Source of the DNA: Berberis thunbergii
Lineage: Eukaryota > Streptophyta > Magnoliopsida > Ranunculales > Berberidaceae
NCBI GenBank assembly: GCA_003290165.1
Contig: QNQO01007629.1
Location: 78,571-142,570 of the forward strand
Length of the DNA stretch: 64,000 bases
Direction: 5' to 3'
The notes below the pieces were generated by a model. The model was not told where the DNA came from. It did no database searches and saw nothing but the letters and a program-made list of their open reading frames with translations. A program made the position numbers and the translations under genes. The first letter of the stretch is position 1. Each line of letters begins with the position of its first letter. This document shows positions 11,624-22,465 of the stretch, piece after piece.

Positions 11624-12127
11624 TGATGATACATCAAAATCAAAATAGATCGATCATCGCGGCCATACATGTGGCAGAGAACATCCATCACGAGGATATG
11701 GCATTCCATCTATTGGGCCAACTTGTAAAACCCAAGAAGAATAAAGTCAACCACATAGGCTAAGACAAGGCTCACTATAAGAACATATAATCAAAGCCCG
11801 AATCTAGGCCTAACATGAGTTTTCTTATAAATAAGATGAATGTTGCACCAAAAAGAGTCGTGGAGGGAGTTACGGTCCACGGATGCATTTCCATCAAGGA
11901 GGAGACTGTTACGCATAGAATTAACCATGACCATTATAAAAGGTAAAGGGAACATTCGACACAGGTGTTCAAATTTAAATAGTTTTGTCCAGATTTACTT
12001 CATTTTTCAAACAGAGTTGTTGACTTAAGCATCGGAGTGCCTTCGGTCACCAAAAAGGTGATCCTTGGCAGTCTAACATCTGTTTTGCATGTCAAACTCG
12101 CAGGAAAAATGATTTTTGGACACATCA
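11624..12127 (+). repeat. 3' LTR of the non-autonomous Tat-like element
   Basis: Starts TGATGATACATC, ends GGACACATCA, and is followed by the TSD CCTTT. It aligns with 5214-5770 over its whole length with several indels. Confidence 0.85.
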
Positions 12128-13349
12128 CCTTTGTTTATGTAGCATAGTTTACATTGCTATCAATGGATGGCGTCTCTGTCTAATTTTCAGCATTACTCTA
12201 TCTAAGGGTCTGTTTGGTTGCACGAAAAATAGAAATGGAAATTGAAACCGTTTTCGTGAATCTGATTCCGAGACCTCCCAATGGACTTAGATTTCCGTGA
12301 GTAGTGGGAAAACGGTCTTATGGAGAATCAATTTCATGTCAGTAAATAAACAACCAAACAGCGAAAATCTGCATAACAATGGAAATGGATTTCATTTCAC
12401 AATAAAAATGGCTAAGTGAATCTTCCATTTATAGGACACACAGGAAAAAAAGGTTAATAAATGAGAAGAAAAAAAAAACAATGCCCAAATGGAAAACATG
12501 ATATTTAGCTGCACCTTGGGTTGGCAGATGGACATATTATTAAAATCGATTTTAAGTTATTGATTAGATAACTGATACCTAATAAATATTTTCAATTATG
12601 AATGGTTTTCAAATTACAGTCATTCTAAAAATCTTGCGTCAAATGAACTACGTATGAGAATAATCAAGTAAACCAATTTGCTATCACCGGAAGTTTCAAT
12701 TAAAAAAAACTTAGGATTGGTCTTAGGTATGCCCTCTTTCTTGTTCTGTAGTGATTTCATGATGTAGAGTTTCAATTACAAAAAACTTAGGAATGGTCTT
12801 AGGTTCACCTTCTTTCTTGTTCTGTAGTGATTTCACAACGCGAAGTTTGAACGTTTAATTACCATCAAATTGAAGTATAGATGCTATGATGCATTCATAA
12901 AAATATTTAAAGCATACATAACAAATGCGGGTTTTTCTTGGTAAGCATTCTCACATAATTAATCAAATTAGAATGGTGAACTAGATGAAACTATAAGTTT
13001 TTACTTTTATATCTGATGCTATGGATATGAGTTATGTGGGACGCATATATATAGTTCCCTCAAACTATGCACATCAATCACGCCATACATATTATGGAAC
13101 TTGAATTATTAAATTTCTAGTTTCCACTACTTGATTTGATTTGTTTATCGTTTTTAAAGTACATGAAAGAAGAAATAATTGCTCTGTGGTTTCTCTTTAA
13201 TAGTACATGCCACTCTATTACTATGGTTTAGCTCACAAGCTGCATTATATATTTTGTTCTTGTGGTATGTTGGTTAATTTATTGGATCCTGGCCAGCTTC
13301 TCCGCAAATTTATGTTTAGACATACATCACTTTTGCTCCCTTTCAATGG
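12128..13349. other. Intergenic sequence with a MITE-like inverted repeat and a short duplication
   Basis: There is no supportable gene. A perfect 11-bp inverted pair, CTGTTTGGTTG (12210-12220) and CAACCAAACAG (12351-12361), flanks about 130 bp. This resembles the GGGTCTGTTTGG ends of some plant MITEs, but I could not define TSDs. At about 12693-12841 a ~77-bp segment (CTTAGGAxTGGTCTTAGGT...GTAGTGATTTCA) is tandemly duplicated. Confidence 0.45.
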
Positions 13350-13354
13350 CCACA

Positions 13355-13785
13355 TGTTGGAACAATCCAATAATGTGGGCACACATATGTAATAGAATGT
13401 GTATTGATATCTTGAAGTATGGTCCATCAAATATGTGATCTAATAGGAATATTGGACTATAAGGTATTATTAAATAATATGGTGTAATTAAGGATGTAAT
13501 TTCTAATTCAATGAGGGGCAGAATTGGAAATTCACAGCCTGTAAGTTATACGGTTATAACTTATGAGCGTTATAAATATGTGGTTGGTCCCCGATTGAGC
13601 ACTGCATGAAGAATAATGTTTTATGTATCTTCTCAACAGAGACTCTAAGTAATACACTTGAATCAATCGGAAGATCCGACTCATCACAATCAAGAAGAAA
13701 CCGCTATGGATTAAGGTATGTTTATGTTCTTTCCTTTTTTCCATTGAATCAACTAGAGTTTGATGTTATTTGGTTAGATACAACA
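13355..13785 (+). repeat. 5' LTR of the copia element
   Basis: TGTTGGAACAATCC...ACAACA. It contains a likely TATA element at about 13570 (GTTATAAATATG), a short distance before the expected transcription start. It is about 431 bp, versus 438 bp for the 3' LTR. Confidence 0.9.
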
Positions 13786-13787
13786 AT

Positions 13788-13799
13788 TGGTATCAGAGC
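13788..13799 (+). other. Primer-binding site, initiator tRNA-Met
   Basis: TGGTATCAGAGC, two bases after the LTR end, matches the 3' end complement of initiator tRNA-Met used by most plant copia elements. Confidence 0.9.
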
Positions 13800-13849
13800 A
13801 AGTTCTGTTGATTCCATGTGAAATTATAAAGAAGAAAAAAAAATCCATT

Positions 13850-14430
13850 ATATTGATTATGTGATTCCTGTAATTCTTTATATTGATTTATTACAATTTA
13901 GTGATTATATTGAGTGATTATGCGATTCATTACAGTGATTATTGATTTTGTGATTATGCGATTCATGTTCACTATTCAGTGATTATGCGATTAAGTGATT
14001 ATATTGATTCAGTGATTATGCGATACAGTGATTATATTGATTCAGCGATTATGCACTTATGTGATTATATTGATTCATGTTCACTGTTATGCTATTATAG
14101 TGATTATGCGATTATACTGTTACACTATTCACTGTTACAATGTTTATGCTATTAATTATATTGATTCAAGTATAGTGAATAGATTCTAAAAATAAAATAA
14201 AAAAATTGGTTTGTCTCGATTCACTGTTGAATCAAGAGTCGGGTGTAGGCAATGACCCTTTCATCCTGTTGGGTCAGGTGTTGTTGGGCCTATTGGTAAC
14301 TATTGTTGGGCTTGTTGGTAACTGTTGGTGACTGTTGGGCCTGTTGGTATCTCTTTTAAGAATTGGGCATGTTGGTAGTACCTTGGGTCTTGCTAGACCT
14401 GTTGGATCATTTGGACCTAATGGGTCTTGG
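13850..14430 (+). repeat. Two short-period repeat tracts in the copia leader
   Basis: About 13855-14160 is built of GTGATTATGCGATTCA / GTGATTATATTGATTCA variants. About 14255-14420 is built of TGTTGGGCCTGTTGGTAACT-like units. Both lie between PBS and gag, in untranslated leader sequence (13800-15028). Confidence 0.7.
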
Positions 14431-15028
14431 TTTGGGCTCACATATTATAAATAATTGGGGTTTGATTAATCATGGGTTTTATCTTGTTTCATTGGGACCT
14501 ATTCATTTTTTTTACTACATTTTAATTAGACCCATGTTTTAATTGTATTAAGGTGATAATTTGTTAATACTCCAAATTTATACATAGATTATAATTTTGG
14601 TTTCATGTATATATCATTATTGTGTTCCTTATTTAAAATTTACACAATTTAACAAATAGGTTGCCAAAGCAACCACTATTAGGAAAATTGGTTAATTTTA
14701 AATAAGTGAGCAAGCTAAATCCATGTGAAACAATTGGCCCAAAGGAAAATTGTTTTGATTGGATAATCCATAGTCTTGAATATGTGATACGATTTGGTTT
14801 ACCATGCTTTTATTATGTTGGTCTAAAGAAAGGCATAATAATAAGTCGGTTTCGTTGTGTAAGAATAGTACCACTTACAGATTGATATTTATGTCCAAAG
14901 ATTAAATAGCAATGATGTGCTAGGTATCTTGATATGGTTTTTTACCTATTGTATGAATTTAAAGTTTATGCAACTTGAATGATGATGTGAACATGTTATT
15001 TATTTAATTTATTCTCTGTACAGCTACT

Positions 15029-15822
15029 ATGTCTGCTGCTAGTATATCTGCTGGTGTAAATAATATTTTCATGCTTAATGGGACAAACTTCAAGGACTGG
15101 AAAGAGAACATGTTAATCGTTTTTGGATGTATGGATATGGACCTTGCCTTAAAGATTGAGCAACATGCTCCTCTTACAGATGCAAGTAATCTTGATGTCG
15201 GGAGATACTTTGAGAAGTGGGAACGCTCCAATCGCATGAGTCTCATGCTCATCAAGCGTGGCATTCCAAAAGCCTTTAGGGGTGCAATATCCAAAAGGGT
15301 GACCAATGCTAATGAGTTCCTCGCTGAACTTGAAATCCATCTTGATAAAAATGATAAGGCTGAAACAAGCCCGCTTTTAGCTAGCTTGATTTCATTGAAG
15401 TATAAAGGCAAAGGGAACATTAGGGAGTACATCATGGAGATGTCTCATCTTGCTTCAAAACTTAAGGCACTAAACTTTGAGTTGTCTGAGGACTCACTCA
15501 TGCATCTAGTTTTGATATCACTTCTATTACAATACAGTCAGTTTAAGGTCAGTTACAACTGCTAGAAGGAGAAATGGACTCTTAATGAGCTCATTTCATA
15601 CTGTGTGCAAGATGAAGACAGGTTGAAGCAAGACAGAACGGAAAGTGCTCACTTTGCAAACACCTCTAAGATAAAGGAAAAAAATGAAAAAAGGATAATG
15701 AAGCTACTAAGAGTCCAACACAAAAAAAAAACAGAAAGGCAATGAGGGTTGTTTCTTTTGTAAGAAACTTGGACATGTTAAGATTGAATGTACCAAGTAT
15801 CACGCATGGCGTGCTAAAAAGG
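15029..15822 (+). pseudogene. copia gag, broken
   Basis: The ATG at 15029 opens MSAASISAGVNNIFMLNGTN, followed by FKDWKENMLIVFG, the usual start of plant copia gag (UBN2/retrotran_gag type). The frame is open to a TAG at 15563-15565 where a Trp codon would be expected (NC*KEKW). Beyond it, at about 15745-15800, a CCHC zinc knuckle is readable in another frame (CFFCKKLGHVKIEC). Gag would form the particle and bind RNA. One stop and at least one shift in the A-rich tract at 15720-15731 break it. Confidence 0.8.
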
Positions 15823-18800
15823 GTATGTTTCTTACTTTGGTCTGTTCTGAGGTTAACTTAGCTTCAGTACTTAGAAACATTTGGTGGTTAGATTTCGGTG
15901 CTACTACTCACATAAGTGTTTCTATGCAGGGTTCCCTGAGCTACCAAAAGCCAAATGATGCTAAAATATGCATTTTCGTGGGCGATGGAAAATCGATAGA
16001 AGTGAAAGCAATAGGAAACTTTAGGTTAATATTAGGAACTGGTTGTTATTTGGATTTGAATGACACTTTTGTAGTACCGTCATTTAGACGGAATTTGGTT
16101 TCTATTTTCTTGTTGGACAAATTTGGATATTGTTGTTCATTTGGAAATAATCAGTTTAGTCTTTCACTAAATTCCAATATTATTGGTACTGGTTCATTAA
16201 GCACATTTAATAACCCATATATTCTTGACACTATTGCATCATATAATGAAACCTTGCATGTGGAATCACGTGGTACTAAGCGTAAGCTAAATGAAGAAAA
16301 TTCATCAAAACTATGGCACAAACGCTTAGGACATATCTCGACAACGAGAATGGAGAAACTTGTGTCAGATGGCATATTAGATTCTTTTGATTTTTCAGAC
16401 TTTGATGTCTATATTGAGTGCATCAGGGGAAAATAAACCAAGCAAAGGAGATTGGGTGCAAACAGAACTTCAGACGCCCTAGAATTGATCCACACAGGTA
16501 TTTGTGGACCATTCCCTTCGGCTTCTTGGAATGGTCAACAATATTTTATATCATTCATAGACGATTACTCACCCTATGGGTACATATATCTCATTCACGA
16601 GAAATTTGAGTCACTGGACATGTTCAAAGCTTTCAAAGCTGAGGTTGAGAACCAACTCAACAAAAGAATTAAGTGTGTCAGGTCTAACCGTGGTGGTGAG
16701 TATTACGATAGATATGACAGTTCAGGTGAACAACGTCCAGGACCATTTGCTAAATTCCTCGAGGAATGTGGAATCGTCCCACAGTACACCATGCCGGGAT
16801 CACCTAGCATGAATGGTGTAGTTGAAAGATGAAATCGAACTCTTAAGGACATGGTAAAGAGTATGATCAGCCATTCTACCTTACTTGAATCACTCTGGGG
16901 AGAAACACTAAAGACAGCAGCTTAAATCCTTAATAGAGTACAACCTAAAGTAGCTGCCAAAACACCTTATGAACTTTGTACAGGCAGAAAACCTAGTCTA
17001 AAGCATAACCACATTTGAGGATGTCCAGCTGAGGCAAGGCCTTATTGGCCAAATGAAAAGAAATTGGACTCCAAAACAGTGAGCAACTACTTCATTGGCT
17101 ACTCTGAGCGATTAAGGGGCTACAAGTTCTATAATCCCACTATTAAGTCCATTTTTGTAACGGGGACAACAACATTTTTTGAGGATGTCAAATTTTGGGG
17201 GGAGAAATAATGTAAGAGACATTGTCTTTGAGGAGGAATCGACTTCGACTCCTACTACTGTTTTTGAGAATGTACATGTTCGAATACCTGTCATTGATCA
17301 AGAAGCAGATCTGGAACCTCAACAGGACAATGTTGAACAACTCCCTGCCCAAATTGTAGAAAAAACTCAACAACCTCAAGATCAAATGCCATTAAGGAGA
17401 TCCACGAGAGAAAAAGTGTTATTCTGAATGATTATATGGTATTTCTCCAAGAACATGAGGAAAATGATGGATTGTTGGAAAATGATCCAATCAACTTCCA
17501 TCAAGCCATGTAAAATTCTAACTCTCAAAAGTGGATAGATGCTATGAATGAGGAGTACAAGTCTATGCAAGACAATCAAGTTTGGGATCTTGTCCCGTTA
17601 CCTGAAAATATAAAGCCTATTGGTTGTAAAAGGATATTCAAAACCAAGAGGGACTCAAAAGGTAACGTTGAAAGATATAAGGCCCGTCTTGTAGCCAAAG
17701 GCTTCACTCAAAAGGAAGGCATCAAATATAAAGAGACTTTCTCTCCGGTGTCAAAGAAAGACTCATTTAGGACAATCATGGAACTTGTTGCGTACTTTGA
17801 CCTTGAGTTACATCAGATGGATGTTAAAACATCATTTTTCAATGGCGACATTGATGAAACAATTTATATGGTGCAACCAGAAAACTTTGTTTCTGGAGAC
17901 TCAAAGAATATGGTTTGTAGACTAAAGAAATCCATCTATGGGCTCAAGCAAGCTACCCGTCAATGGTACTACAAATTTCATCAAGTAATTGTCTCATTTG
18001 GTTTTGAGACAAATGTTGTTGATAATTGTGTGTATCATAAGTTCAGTGGGAGTAAGCATATCTTCTTGGTTTTGTATATTGATGACATATTGTTTGCCAC
18101 TAATAATATAGACATGTTGCAGAAACCAGAAATTTGAAATGAAAAATCTTGGTGAAGCTTCTTTTGTCTTAGGGATTCAGATATATCGGGATCATTTCCG
18201 AGGTATTCTTGGATTATCACAAAAGGGCTATATAGAAAAAGTGCTTAAAAGGTTTGGCATGCAAGATTGTAAACCAGGAGACACCCCTATATCTAAAGGA
18301 GACAAATTCAGTCTTAAACAGTGCCCTAGGAATAAACTTGAAGTTGTAGATATGCAAAATATCCCCTATGCATCAGCTGTTGGGAGTCTTATGTATGCTC
18401 AAGTATGTACACGTTCAGACGTAGCAGTCATTGTTTGAATGCTGCAGATATATGGATAACCCTAGGATGGATCACTAGAAAGCAGCTAAACGGGTTATGA
18501 AATATTTACAGAGAACTAAAGATTACATGCTCACATACAATAAATCAAATCAGTTGGGGTTCATAGGGTATTCTGATTCTGATTTTGTGGGATGTCAAGA
18601 TAGTAGAAAATCTACATCAGACTACATTTATCTATTAGCTGGAGAAGCTATTTCTTGGAGAAGTGCTAAGCAGACACTCATAGCTTCTTTCACTATGGAA
18701 GCAGAATATGTAGCGTGTTTTGAGGCATCCAACCATGGATTATGGTTGCGTTATTTTGTCACCGGACTGCGCATTTTGAATGACATAGAAAGAACACTAA

Positions 18801-19048
18801 AGTTATATTGTGACAATAAGTCAGCAGTTCTATATGCCAACAACAACAGGAGCGTGTCTAGGTCAAATCATATTGACGTAAAGTTCCTGGTTGTGAAGGA
18901 AATAGTAGAGAATAAACAGATTTTCATAGAGCATATTGGGACAAACTTCATGATTGCGGATCCACATACTATGGGATTACCACCCAAGGTCTTTCATGAG
19001 CACATTGCTCATATGGGTGTTATATCACATGAGGATATCATGGTTTAG
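15823..19048 (+). pseudogene. copia pol (protease, integrase, reverse transcriptase, RNase H), broken
   Basis: The protease motif is WWLDFGATTH near 15880, where families have DSGA. GAG-pre-integrase is seen at LWHKRLGHIS (16312 on). The integrase core is at 16452-16840. Its first and second catalytic Asp are replaced (HTGICGPF, VRSNRGGEY); the Glu is present in MNGVVER, followed by a TGA. Reverse transcriptase is at 17544-18440, with MDVKTSFFNGDIDE and an intact YIDDI. RNase H is at 18497-19048, with SDSDFVGCQDSRKSTS, MEAEYVA and DNKSA. At least six stops or shifts occur. Family order and motifs are unambiguous for Ty1/copia; the protein is not functional. Confidence 0.9.
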
Positions 19049-19276
19049 TGGGAGTTTTTTGTTGTTCTATGATGGATTTTTTTTTACACATTGGTGTAAT
19101 TTAGTATTTTCTGCAGAAATAAAGTATTCAATCAATTGTCTGTTTATTATATATTTAATCTCATTAAAGATTAAAATTGGATCAGTTGGAAATAGGCATG
19201 TTTGGATCACATTACATGTAATTTCCATGCTCTACATCCATGTTTGATATATGTCATTTGATTATATTGGTATATG

Positions 19277-20592
19277 CATGGGCGGATCCATGTGTTACGT
19301 AAGGGGGTCAATTGCCCCCCTTATCTTTTTAAAAATTTCATTAAATTATTCCTATTTTTTACATTGCCCTCCTTTAAAATTTTATGTTGCCCCCCTTTAT
19401 GAAATCATGACTTCTAACTCCACTAAAAATTAAAACAATAATTTTTTTTTAACTCCACCCTCACCAATCCCAATCTCAATCCCACTCAATCTCTCTATTT
19501 TTTTTATATCTATTTTTTTAATTTCCACCCTCTCTCTTTCTTTCTCTTTTTTTTTTAATCTCTCTCTCTCTCTCTCTCTTAATTCCTACCAACTCATTTT
19601 AATCCATTCACTCCCTACACACGCAGAGATCAACAAAGAAACCAGAAGAGAGGTACCATACATGGTGGGTTTGCTTCCCATGTGATTATATTCATATTAA
19701 AAATTTTAATTGGGTTGGGGACCGGCTGAGGAAATTTTACATCATCATCATCATTGGTTTTCTTTTGTTTTGTTAAAAAAAATAAAGAAAAGAAAGAATT
19801 AGGATTATCTTACCTCTGACTCAGCTAGCATATGGTGGTAAGAGTGATAAAAGATTAGCTAACACATTAGATTAATTGGGGGTTGGGATTTGATCGGCTT
19901 TGATTTCTCTTTGATCTTTCAAAATTAAAAGTAATCAATTGGGTTTGGGGCGGTTGGAAAAACACGATGGTCGTAGGTCGATTCAGTTAAGTTGTTGTTT
20001 GTATGCTTCACCTGAGGTAGCCCAAGAAAAGAAAGTTATCTCTCTCTATACACACATATATTTACCTTTCGAGAAGACAGACAAGAATAAGAAGACAAAG
20101 AGAGTGGGTTGGTTGTGTAAGTGTTATCCTCGGAGGCTCTGACTCAGAAGTGAGTTTCAAAGAAGAGGAGACAGACGGACAGATAAAACAGAAGGAGAAA
20201 AGGAAGGAGGATTCCAAAAATAAAATTGTTTTTCGACAAATTCACTTGAATCCATCCAGTCCAGTCAAGCTACTGCTGCTACTACTCCTTGGACTTGGAC
20301 TATATCGTCCTGCTACCTCAAAGCCAGAAAGAAAGCCATAGGTCTGCTCCTCGCCAACTCTCATCTTATACCACTATGTCTGCTTCTGTTTTCTTCAAGT
20401 AAAAAGGGAAGCTCTTAATTAGCTAGCTAAAATTGAATTAATCATGACATGTATATTGTTTGTATGGTTGAATTAATCATCATCTTTTCACGATCACGCC
20501 ATGTCACCCTGATTGCAAATTAGTATTTTCGTAAATAGTTATGTATTATTTCTATTTGCCCCCCTTTATCTGCAATCCTGGCTTCGCCCCTT
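19277..20592. mobile_element. Non-autonomous hAT element nested in the copia element
   Basis: The 5' end CATGGGCGGATCCA and the 3' end TGGCTTCGCCCCTT form imperfect terminal inverted repeats of the hAT CAGGGGCGGA type. An exact 8-bp TSD GGTATATG flanks it (19269-19276 and 20593-20600), as expected for hAT. Near both ends are runs of GCCCCCCTTT. The interior (1316 bp total) has no transposase motif; it holds CT-rich microsatellite (about 19555-19580) and GC-poor sequence. It belongs to the same family as 59507-61378, with matching subterminal GTAAGGGGGTCAAxTG. Confidence 0.88.
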
Positions 20593-20772
20593 GGTATATG
20601 ATACTATTGATGGATTTAGTTATGCTAAATGTATCGAAAATCGCTTTAATCCTATATCAGTATAGTTAATGGATGAGATTGTTTAGGAATACATTTACTT
20701 GTAATAGCAAGTTTTTTGAGCTCATAAGGTTATACACATTTAAATGTAATATATATGGCCCAAGTGGGTGAT

Positions 20773-21210
20773 TGTTGAAAAAATCTAATAAGGTGGGCTC
20801 ACATATGTAATACAATGTGTATTGCTATCTTAAAGCGTAGTCCATCAAATATGTGATCTAATAGGAGTGTTGGACTATAAGGTATTATTAAATAATATGG
20901 TGTAATTAAGGATGTAATTTCTAATTCAATGAGGGGCAGAATTGAAAATTCACAGTCTGTAAGTTATACGGTTATAACTTACGAGCGTTATAAATATGTG
21001 GTTGGTCCCCGATTGAGCGTTGCGTAAAATATGTTGTTTTCTGTATCCTCTCAACAAAGACTCTAAGCAATACGCTTGAATCAATCGGAAGATCCGACTC
21101 ATCACAATCAAGAAAAAATCACTATGGATCAAGGTATGTTTCTGTTCTTTCTTTGTTTCCATTGAATCAACTAGAGTTTGATGTTATTTGGTTAGATCTT
21201 AGATCCAACA
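20773..21210 (+). repeat. 3' LTR of the copia element
   Basis: TGTTGAAAAAATCTAATAAG...AGATCCAACA, preceded by the purine-rich CAAGTGGGTGAT (tract about 20760-20772) and followed by the TSD CCACA. It aligns with the 5' LTR with many substitutions, mostly transitions, clustered in the first 120 bp. Confidence 0.9.
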
Positions 21211-21215
21211 CCACA

Positions 21216-22076
21216 TTCATCCAAAACTCATTTCAACTGTACAAAACTGGTAGTTCGATGCCTAATATTTCACGTCTAACATTCATAGATTCAGACACAA
21301 AATGGCAAACTAGCTTACAAAATAAAGAGGATAGTTTTAGCTCCTTTTGGATTTACATCATTTATTTCTCTCTCCATTAGACTACATAGTATGGTTTATA
21401 AAAGCAAAAGGAACATCTGGCAGCTCTTGCATCAGTTGGTTCCATCGTATTCTATATCAAAATATTTTCCTTAAACTTCCTTGGTGGTTTTGATGGAGCA
21501 ATCATGTGTTACAAAGCACAATTCATCCATGGTTGGATATACTATTCAAACAGCATGTAGGGAGGTGCCCTCCCTTCATTTAGTTGTCATTGGGAATAAT
21601 TGATATTGAACTTCGAGCAGAGCTTTATTTATCTTGCTTAGTTGTGTCTCCTATGTGTGATTTTCATCCAATATCAAATGTATATCAGGGTCCGACTTTG
21701 TCATTTTAGTTCTCTTGGTTGGCTCTACCATTGTTGTAGTGCCGACATGTCATCTTATCTTATTTATGATTATTGTTATTATCCTGTTTCAGTCCAATTT
21801 TGTTACTATGATTAGATGATTTCTATGAGGTGCCTTAATTGAAATCTCTTCACCATAAGGCCCCATATGCTTACCCTAACTTGTGTATTTTGATGGTAGT
21901 GTCATGGATTTTGTAGTACTTTTTACTCCATGGCATTTTTATTTCTTGCCCATATGAACAGCAAAGGACTTGACTGCATTTGTTGCTGAACAGAAACTTG
22001 GGTCTGCAATGCCATCAAGTTAACAAGGCCAACAGTTGTTATGAAAGAAAAAGAAAAAAATCACCTTTCTGAGCAA
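21216..22076. other. Intergenic sequence between copia and chromovirus elements
   Basis: I see no gene, RNA or repeat boundary that I can support. Short frames lack family motifs. Confidence 0.5.
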
Positions 22077-22081
22077 GCTTC

Positions 22082-22428
22082 TGTCACGGTTTAGTTAACG
22101 AAGAAACAGGTGGGAAGTTTAAATGGAGAAGAAGAGGGGTAAAATGTAATTTGTGAATTTTTTTTTCGGTTGGGACTACTGTTGAGTAACATGTGTCATA
22201 ATGTAGTGGTCTAATTTGAAATTTTTTGCTATACTTTCCCTTTAAAAGGGGGAAGAAAACCCTAAACAGGGCAGGTATTTTGGGTATTAGCTCTTATAGT
22301 CGCAATCACTTAAATTGAGAAATTTTCTTTGTAATTTTTCATTCACTTTGTTGAATATCGAATCAGTATTCCTTTCTTCTTATCTCTTGTTCTTGATTGT
22401 GAGATCTGATCTTGTCAATTACGTGACA
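22082..22428 (+). repeat. 5' LTR of the chromovirus
   Basis: It matches 38160-38483 closely over TTTAAATGGAGAAGAAxAGG, CAGTATTCCTTTCTTCTTAT and GTGAGATCT blocks. Terminal inverted bases are TGTCA/TGACA. Confidence 0.85.
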
Positions 22429-22465
22429 ATTGATATCAAAGCTCCTTCGATCCAAACCCTAACAA

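Larger units (their letters stand above)
5214..12127 (+). mobile_element. Non-autonomous Tat-like gypsy element with gag but no pol (TR-GAG-like)
   Basis: A complete element with LTRs at 5214-5770 and 11624-12127, both TGATGATAC...CATCA, flanked by a perfect 5-bp TSD CCTTT (5209-5213 and 12128-12132). The PBS region TTTGGTGTCGTTCGTGG follows the 5' LTR and resembles the TGGCGCCGT type used by Tat elements. The interior has, in order, a broken gag (5935 to about 7375), a 70-bp minisatellite (about 7724-8520) and an antisense ORF (about 8948-11567). I find no protease, reverse transcriptase, RNase H or integrase motif in any frame. It therefore needed a partner element to move. Confidence 0.85.
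13355..21210 (+). mobile_element. Complete but decayed Ty1/copia retrotransposon
   Basis: LTRs at 13355-13785 and 20773-21210 both begin TGTTG and end CAACA. The TSD CCACA is intact at 13350-13354 and 21211-21215. The PBS TGGTATCAGAGC (13788-13799) is complementary to initiator tRNA-Met. Domain order gag, protease, integrase, reverse transcriptase, RNase H is that of copia. A hAT element (19277-20592) lies between RNase H and the 3' LTR. Without it the element would be about 6.5 kb. Multiple stops and frameshifts make it non-autonomous now. The LTRs have clearly diverged, so the insertion is not recent. Confidence 0.93.
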
